The position numbers were made by a program, and so were the translations under genes. The notes beneath the pieces are model-generated. The model did not search any database. It was not told where the DNA came from and saw only the letters and a program-made list of their open reading frames with translations. 64,000 nucleotides of DNA from Membranipora membranacea (taxonomy: Eukaryota > Bryozoa > Gymnolaemata > Cheilostomatida > Membraniporidae), in assembly GCA_914767715.1 (NCBI GenBank), contig OU612072.1, forward strand, positions 22,258,001 through 22,322,000, written 5' to 3'. Positions 57,160-64,000 of the stretch are shown here, piece by piece. Each line of letters opens with the position of its first letter. The stretch's first letter is position 1.

Positions 57160-59640
57160 TGTGATCTATAGCTATGAACCTGTACATGAATAATACATCA
57201 GTTAGGAGCAACAAGATCAATAAAACATTAATGTTATTAAAAGGGCTTTATAAATTCTATAACTCATATAGTCTTTGTTAAAAACCGATAGTGTATTTGT
57301 TTTAGCTTCTTTATAAAAATTTCAACAACAATAGGTACAAAAGGCTGCTAACTGCCTACTAGACACACTTGTATTAGGTCATATTGCCTTTTATGCCTGC
57401 TCATATAACTGGATTGAAGTTTTTGATTCTAGCGCTAACCATAACTATACTCACTATGATTGTCACACAACATAATTGTTATTTTGGAATATAGCACTTA
57501 GCACATACCCTGCGTTTATTGTCCCAATATTTAGACTGTGCGCTTGATTATGGCTGACAAGAGCTAGACTTCATGGAGATATTGTAAGCAATTAAAAGTA
57601 AATTTGTAATGGTCAATGCTAAAGAGACCCAGCGTATTCTCCAAATCTTAATATTCTAGCTGTAAGAGAGGAATGGGGCAAAATTCTGACTGATTACTAA
57701 AATGAGAAATTCATGGATACCGAATAGCTGCCAATACACCTAAAAGTTTGAGCACGGTCTGGGACGATTTCTGGGTTAGCTGTACTCGGTACTGCTTCAT
57801 GATATGATAGTGGATTAGTACGATCACGGCCTTAAAATAAATTTCCTTCAATGGGAAAGATTTTGTTTTGTGATTGTCTGAATTGTGTTTCAGATTCAAG
57901 ATGAAACAGGCAGATAAAAATAGACATATTTTGAAAAGGTAAATCGGCAAATAAAGGAATTACAAAGGTTATAGGATCTCGTTTGAGATAGTTTCTCCAA
58001 TTATGAGGCTGAATCAGAAGCAAACCACAAGCTTAATTAAAGCTTTCTTCTAAATTAATGTGGCAAGCCATAGACACCCAGGGTTGGTGATTTTCACTTC
58101 AGAAAATTTCTTGAAATATGAGGACAATTTATATGTCCTTACTGTGATATTTACCTATTATTTGGTGAGAAAAAATACATTGTCTCAACACTTTAATGTT
58201 GTGCTGGTTTGCAGTCAATCAATCAAAGCTAACGTACATGGCCAATGCTATGCAATGCTATATTGTAAGAATCAACATACCAATATAATATTGAGGGATA
58301 AAATTTAGGGGGCACAAACACCAATTATGCTAACCAATTATGCTAACCAATTATGTTAACCAATTATGCTAACCGAATAGTAGTGACATCGTAGGCGCCG
58401 ATGAGTCTGTGTTTTATCAAGCATGATAAAAAATCAATATATAAAAGTCAATACTACACTGGGTCTAGTTGCCTGTATTCGGGTTTGCTCTCCTTCCGCT
58501 GACAAGCCTTTGCTGGTTAGCAGGAGAGAGGTGGGGGGGGGGGGGATATTCCGAACGCAAGAGAACTGGATCTAACATGATCTAATGCTATACAGACTCC
58601 ACCTTGCTCACCTAATTTTAATACGTTAGCTATTGGAGGAAAAGGATTGAATGGCAACAGATGATATTTGACACAGCACTAGACTGAATAGAGCGGAATA
58701 GTCTTCAATTATCTCCACTCACTTTTCCTCATAATTATTAAAATTTGAGCGCAGATAAATATAATCAAAATTTTATTTGACAGTGTTTTGCTATGATCAA
58801 AGCTAATGTGCACGTCATAATTGTTGTGTCTAAATTAAATTGAGTTTTAAGAAAATGAATGAGAAGAGAAAGGCTGATTGTAATTGGGTATGTAAATCGT
58901 GGTCTACATAAATGTTGCACAGTAACTATAGAGGCATATGACAATGAGTTAAATGGAAATAAGGATGAAAAATTTAACAGTTAATATGGTTGAAAACTGG
59001 TCATATGGATAAGATTCGGTCCGTGGGTAGAAAAAAATTCATTTGCTTGTTATTTATCAAATATGTCTCACAAAAAAAGTAGATGCCAAAAAGATAAAAA
59101 ACACCTGACGTCTGTTTTGTCAACTCAACAGCAGCATCAATCGTTACAAAAATGCATGATTATATGAAAATAGAATCGGTGCGAGTCGGTGCTGATTGGA
59201 TTGAAGTCTGATGCCACAAAATGCCGAGTAGACTGATTCTGAATTGTCATTATTGAGTTTGATCAAGCGTTCATGGAGAACAAAACGAGTATGATTCAAC
59301 CTATACATAAAAAGTCGCACTTTGAAATCGCAGATTTAGCCAAAAACACTAAAAGGAACCATAATCGCAGGCCAAGGGAGTCAGCCAAATATCAACTGTT
59401 ATGCAAAGAAAATTTTAATTGAAGCGCAGAGCCTCATTGTCTTCAGTAAGTCATAAATATATAACATGTATGTACAGAGGAAACATATCAGGTTTGTAAA
59501 ATACCAATTGGAGATACAGAATAAGAGCATAAATAATAGGAGCTCTATATATACACCAGGATTTGAATCCATAATAACTTATCGTAGCTCAGAATAGAGT
59601 TTGTTTATAAACTGACATTACCCGATCTGACATTGTCAGA
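57160..59640. other. Intergenic region between the caspase-fusion gene and the C3G-like gene
   Basis: It would hold the promoter of the caspase-fusion gene. It shows four copies of ACCAATTATGCTA at about 58318-58375 and a G-run at about 58532-58544. I see no gene. Confidence 0.5.
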
Positions 59641-59657
59641 TTAGCAAGAACCAAACA

Positions 59658-59742
59658 GGGTTACCCGATCAGCGATTATCCGATCAGGGTTACCCGATCA
59701 GCGGTTACCCGATCAGGATTACCCGTTCAGCGGTTACCCGAT
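59658..59742. repeat. Minisatellite GTTACCCGATCAG at the C3G stop codon
   Basis: About six imperfect 14-15 bp units such as GGTTACCCGATCAGC. The last codons and the TGA (59729-59727) of the C3G-like gene lie inside the array. Confidence 0.85.
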
Positions 59743-59850
59743 GGTTTAATCTCTTTGGATCTTTCCCACATTTCATCATCGCTGGAGTTGTGATCACTAA
59801 AGTTATCCAAAAACTGCAGAATCTTCGGATCTTTCTTGAACGGATAAACT
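59727..59850 (-). CDS. C3G-like last exon
   Basis: It encodes VYPFKKDPKILQFLDNFSD, then ERSKEIKPSGNR and TGA. It matches the C3G end (INFFNDFSD, then LSLKIKPRN). Phase 2 in, acceptor tattgtag. Confidence 0.88.
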
Positions 59851-62800
59851 CTACAATATACAGCGATATAAGCAAGTGAGAAATAGATATTTCTAATGAT
59901 AGAAACAAATTACTCATTTACAGAGAAAACGGCTCATGAGAATAATTCAGTCTTTTGCAGTATTATTTTAGATATTTTGTCTTCCTCCCATAATGTCTAT
60001 AAGCTCCCCTTATATGACACAAACTGGGAGGCTGCAATATAACATGCATATTTGATGCTTTTTATGTACAGTGCCTTTTCCCCGCACAGTTTTTGCAGCA
60101 AACGAGGGAAACTGCATGTTTACTGAAATGATGTGGCTGGAATTTTCTCTCATGATACACTGCTGTGCAGTCATTAACACAAATAAGGGAAGGGGTGGTG
60201 ATTTGGCACCCCCTCCCCCCTATTTAGCCGTTATGGTGATTCTAAGATCATATTACGTTAGTGTTACCACAACTGTGACTCAATTTTGCGACTTTTGAAA
60301 GTAATTGCAAGTAAAAGTTTGTTTCACCCTCGAGGTGTCCCTCCATTTTCGGAGGGGGAAAACTCGATTCTTAATACTCCAAAGCAAATGACGACTAGTT
60401 GTGTCTCCCAAAACAAAGCTGATCAAGAAAGGTTAAATCTGGACATCCTTCACTTATATCAGTATCTGCTGATGTGTTTGAAGAATTTTATATTTATATG
60501 TAAATTTGCACATCATATAAGTAGCCTACATTTATATATAAGTACACCAATATGTATATATATATATAGATTCAAATCTGTGCTTTTAAGTGTCATCTGT
60601 GTGTATTTGGCCCTAACTAAGTGTCACTCAAAAATAAGGTGTCATTTTATATGACCCAGAAAAAAAATCATGTCTTAAATCCTCTTAAATAATCATGTTG
60701 GGCATCCTCAACCCAATAGTAATTAATGGTAGATAAAATAGCCTGACATGGTCGGACAACTCCAATGCAAAGATATGCCCTATACACTGATAGCCACTAT
60801 ATATTTATATATATTACATATATGAATCACTCATTGTCCAGGGTTTTTTATGGGTACAATAGTGGGATATATAAAATATGACACTTTATTGCACAAATGT
60901 GTGTATATATATATATATATAAGAACACATAGTATATGAAGGTACAGATCCAGTTCTATAAGATATCTACTTACGGTTTACGGAATCTCCTCAGACATTC
61001 GAGTACATTGAACAGATGCCACCTCATCTGAAAGTTTATATTCCCGTCAGCGAGATTAGACGTGTTACCCACACGTATAATAGTCATATCGTTCAATATC
61101 AGACCACTGTAAGAAAAAATGTTCTTATGTTAATAATAATGATAATGGGTTATTAATATACCACTTGATCTAAGCCACAATGGGTAGCTGTTTACTGCAC
61201 GGTCACTGGGTCCAAGCACTCCATAGCCAACCCTGACTAATGAGAACCTTCATCTCATAAAGCCTTGGTACTCCTTGTTATTATAAAACCACAAAATAAA
61301 AGCAAATGTGACTGACTACTGTATGAGCAACACAACCAGGACCAACTACATTAGAATCAGACTAGCAAAGGCCGAGCAAGCTTTGAGAAACGGCAGAGTA
61401 CAAGTGGCACATAAAATATCAGAAGCCTGGTGCCATTTTCTGACACGGGTATACACACAGCTTTTTACATTAACTATTTTTGTTACCCGAGTATGCTTCT
61501 AGTGGTACACAACAATAATAGATTGATTGCGAGAGGGACAGATTTCTTGGTGTAATTCTGATGTTCTCCGCCTTGTTTAGAATACTGCTCAAGGTGGGCC
61601 AGTTTTCAAAGTTGGGATATCAATGTACTCAAAAGGTACTCTTTTTTCCAAAAATTGAAATTAGAACCATTTTAGGACCTTCTCATTACAACTATGATAG
61701 AAAATCAGTTGAAACTGGGCCAGAGGCTGTTTATGAGCTAAGGCTAGTATTCTGATAAATACTGAGAACTCTAGAAAGATACCAAAGCACCTGTTTCACT
61801 GATAATTAAGCTTTTATTGTTGTGTACCACTAGCCTTATCACGGCGGCCACTGGTTTTGTTTTTTTTGTTTTTGCAGTAATAATGTGAAAACATGGCTAA
61901 GTTGAAGAAAATTTTAAAAACCCATGAGTATGACCATGACCTTGACCTTGATCATGGTCTTACTCACGGCTGTTTTAAATTTTGTTTAACTTAGCCAAGT
62001 TTTCACTTATTACTGCAATACTTAGTGCAATCAACTTATTTATATTTATTTTGAATATGATAAATGACAAAGTTAATTAATTTGCCTATGGAACAGAGAA
62101 AAAGTCAAAGCTCAAAGTGGTGAATATTAGAGCTAAAACAGCAGAAGACAACTACAGACACTATACCGAGAAATACAAGGCCACCCAAAGAACCAAAAAA
62201 TCCAAAACCAGTGGCTGCGTGACAAGGCTAGTGTATCACTACTAGCATACTTTTGTAACGGCGGTGAGTGTACTGCTGTACAATACATATTATTCACACT
62301 TTTTCAAGGCTTGCTCCAATTCATTAAACGTGGTAGTACCGAGTTGCGTCCTATCATTCACACACTTCTACTAGGGACATATAACTTACATATAAGGTAT
62401 ACAGGGAGGTTCTGCTTCACTGAGCGCTGTACGGTATGATTTAAAGCTGCTTGTACAATCTATCAGATGGAAGTACTCTGATATCATATCCTTCTCCTGT
62501 CTCGGCCAGTCGAGTCGACTAACCGGAGCCGAGTCCAGAGCGCTCAGTAACGCCAGCAGTGAGTTAAAGTTGTTGTGTTTCCGTAAATGCTGAAATAGAT
62601 TAAAATTTAATTACGCAAGGCACAGTCACTTGATTTAAGTTGACTACTTGGACATAACAGGCAATTATTACAAAGAGAATTGGCTAAGCAAAAAAACGTT
62701 AGTGAGTCTATGCAAACATGGTTGTTATCATTTTACAACAAGTGATCTTGTTCAATATTTGAAAGAGTAGATACTGAGCGTATTTGCCAGCCACACAATG

Positions 62801-64000
62801 GTTTTTCATCTAATGCAACCAAAGATTTAAAATACTATTCATTGATGCAACTGTTTCGCTTTGAAGGTTTGCTTTGTAAGTAATAATCGCAAGTGTGTTT
62901 CTACCTTTTGTCACAGAGACCACTAAATGTGACACTCTCATAAAAACATAATGGGCAGGCGTATCTCACTACATGATGAGCACTCTATTGGAGCATCTTG
63001 TTTTTGAATCACCCTACCCTAGAGGAAAAGTCCGGTTTAGCAATAGCTCTGATAGCTAACCCTAAATCTAGCTAACATTGACTCACCCTCTTTACTTTAT
63101 ATCGAATCCCACCTCAAGTAGCCAAAATTATTGCTAGCCAAAATTAAGTCACTCTAAATCTAGCTAAACTAAACTCTAGCTAACATTCCCCCCCTCCCTC
63201 CCTCCATTTGTTGATTCTCTACACATGCTCCAAGCTCACAACCTGCTGTGTTTAACTGTTCCATATTTGAAGGCTAATGGACAAGGGATGGACTGAGAGA
63301 TTAATGGATTCCAGATTTGGAATCTCCATGCCTCATTACTTTACTGTGCTGCTATCCAGTGTTGAGATATAGGTAGCGATGCCTGGTGCATGTAAAAACG
63401 CAATGTAATGAAGCGTAGAGATTCTAAATCTGGTATCCATGAGTCCCTCAACCCATTCCTTGTCCATTAGCCTGGATCATTTAAGCCATAAAAAATAGAA
63501 TATATAATTGATCCCTATTTGCAAACCTGCGCTGATAAAATGATAAAATCTCTCCCTACACACTCACCTTGAGTATATGTACAAATTTGATGAAGTATTT
63601 CTCTCTGATTGCCTGATCGTCTGGTTTGAGTATTACATTCCTACACCACCATGACAACTTATTAAAGTGCTCCGTAAACTGTACCAGATTGGGGCACCTG
63701 TAGAGAGCAAGTAAACACAACTTTACTGATGACTGTTACTCGTTACACAGATGACTGAGTGTAGGTAACTTTGTACAGGCCATATTTTTTGAATCGTAGT
63801 CAGATAATTGATCTACTGCTAGCCTGCCTGCTTGAAAAGATTCTATGAAAGCCATCTCCAAATGGACAGGCGATCATGATTTGATATCACCTGGGGTCTC
63901 TGCCTATTGCTGCCTGCTGATGGCACTACATTGACGGTTGATGGTGGGGTGGGGGTGGAAAAGTCAACGATGCCCTGTTTGAAATGCTTAAAACCGCTTC
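59727..64000 (-). CDS. C3G/RAPGEF1-like catalytic region (gene continues right of the window)
   Basis: Four exons on the - strand (63697-63568, 62589-62390, 61106-60975, 59850-59727) join in frame and match C3G/RAPGEF1 from FTEHFN to its C-terminus. They form the second half of the RasGEF (Cdc25) fold that loads GTP onto Rap1. Several stretches are almost unchanged from vertebrate C3G (SALDSAP, ALSE.EPPCIPY). Upstream exons (REM domain, first half of the RasGEF) would be beyond 64000. Confidence 0.92.
59851..60974. other. Intron of the C3G-like gene
   Basis: It contains a C-run near 60211-60219 and TA runs near 60555-60570 and 60905-60922. Open frames at 60071-60298 and 60286-60654 show no motif. 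Confidence 0.6.
60975..61106 (-). CDS. C3G-like RasGEF exon
   Basis: It reads GLILNDMTIIRVGNTSN, then INFQMRWHLFNVLECLRRF. This corresponds to the RasGEF strand-helix L-x-D-L/M-T...EGN/GN and the final helix INF-x-x-R-W. Phase 2-2, donor CC|gtaagt. Confidence 0.92.
61828..62233. mobile_element. TIR element with a central foldback
   Basis: The left end CACTAGCCTTATCACG matches the inverted right end CACTAGCCTTGTCACG, continuing to CCACTGG. Inside, 61872-62018 forms a long hairpin (TTGCAGTAATAA... and its complement). A short inverted pair TAGTGGTACACAACAATAA (61500-61518 and 61815-61833) suggests a second, adjacent element. No ORF is present. It lies in an intron of the C3G-like gene. Confidence 0.75.
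62390..62589 (-). CDS. C3G-like RasGEF core exon
   Basis: It reads HLRKHNNFNSLLALLSALD, SAPVSRLDWPRQEKD, then TSSFKSYRTALSEAEPPC and IPY. This is the RasGEF core; vertebrate C3G has HLRKLNNFNSYLAILSALD and SSSFRAYRAALSEVEPPC. Acceptor atttcag phase 0, donor AT|gtaagt phase 2. Confidence 0.95.
63568..63697 (-). CDS. C3G-like RasGEF exon (first in window)
   Basis: It reads CPNLVQFTEHFNKLSWWCR, then IREKYFIKFVHILK. It matches C3G PNLTQFTEHFNNMSYWVR and LLLKFIKIMK. Phase 2 in, phase 0 out, donor AAG|gtgagt. Confidence 0.93.
63698..64000. other. Intron of the C3G-like gene
   Basis: No exon is seen up to the window end. Confidence 0.6.

Overview
This is nuclear DNA of an animal, probably an invertebrate. 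It is AT-rich, its genes are split by GT-AG introns, and it carries several retrotransposon and DNA-transposon families. Both host gene families seen here (a caspase, and the Rap exchange factor C3G/RAPGEF1) are animal-specific. The sequence alone does not fix the phylum.

Layout. (1) 477-2625, + strand: five exons matching the N-terminal part of C3G/RAPGEF1. (2) 5561-56064, - strand: one very large gene. I could assemble it by hand from 22 coding exons whose splice phases all agree, giving one open frame of 5,151 nt (1,716 residues plus stop). Its order is a start exon, a novel N-terminal exon, ten leucine-rich-repeat (LRR) exons, a 2,063-nt exon with the last LRRs and a Roc-COR GTPase, then a linker and a complete caspase domain (p20 with SHG and QACSG, p10 with SWR). 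(3) 59727 to beyond 64000, - strand: the last four exons of a C3G/RAPGEF1 catalytic (RasGEF) region.

The large gene is the main discovery candidate. It would put a repeat sensor, a GTPase switch and a death protease in one polypeptide (LRR-Roc-COR-caspase). Nine of its ten LRR exons are exactly 147 nt and all ten are phase 2-2. They sit mostly in a tandem array of about 1-kb units (44.9-53.4 kb), with an older pair inside a duplicated 2-kb segment (27.8-29.9 and 40.8-42.5 kb). Such exons can be gained, lost or skipped without breaking the frame, which suits a fast-changing receptor. This role is inferred; no binding partner is visible.

Mobile DNA fills the introns. At 34.2-38.9 kb is an intact R2-type (restriction-like endonuclease) non-LTR element with a full-length ORF, a partial head-to-tail duplicate of its own 3' end and a 108-bp target-site duplication. 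At 43,844-44,229 is a hAT-type MITE with a perfect 8-bp target duplication and an embedded tRNA-like sequence; it interrupts an older LINE. Other elements are LINE fragments of three kinds, BEL/Pao and Ty1/copia relics (18.0-20.2 kb), tRNA-derived SINE pieces and four foldback or long-TIR elements.

The C3G N-terminal exons (+) and C3G catalytic exons (-) lie at opposite ends of the window and face each other. One inversion, with one breakpoint at about 2.6-5.5 kb and the other beyond 64 kb, would join them into one gene. This is either a real rearrangement, two paralogues, or an assembly error.
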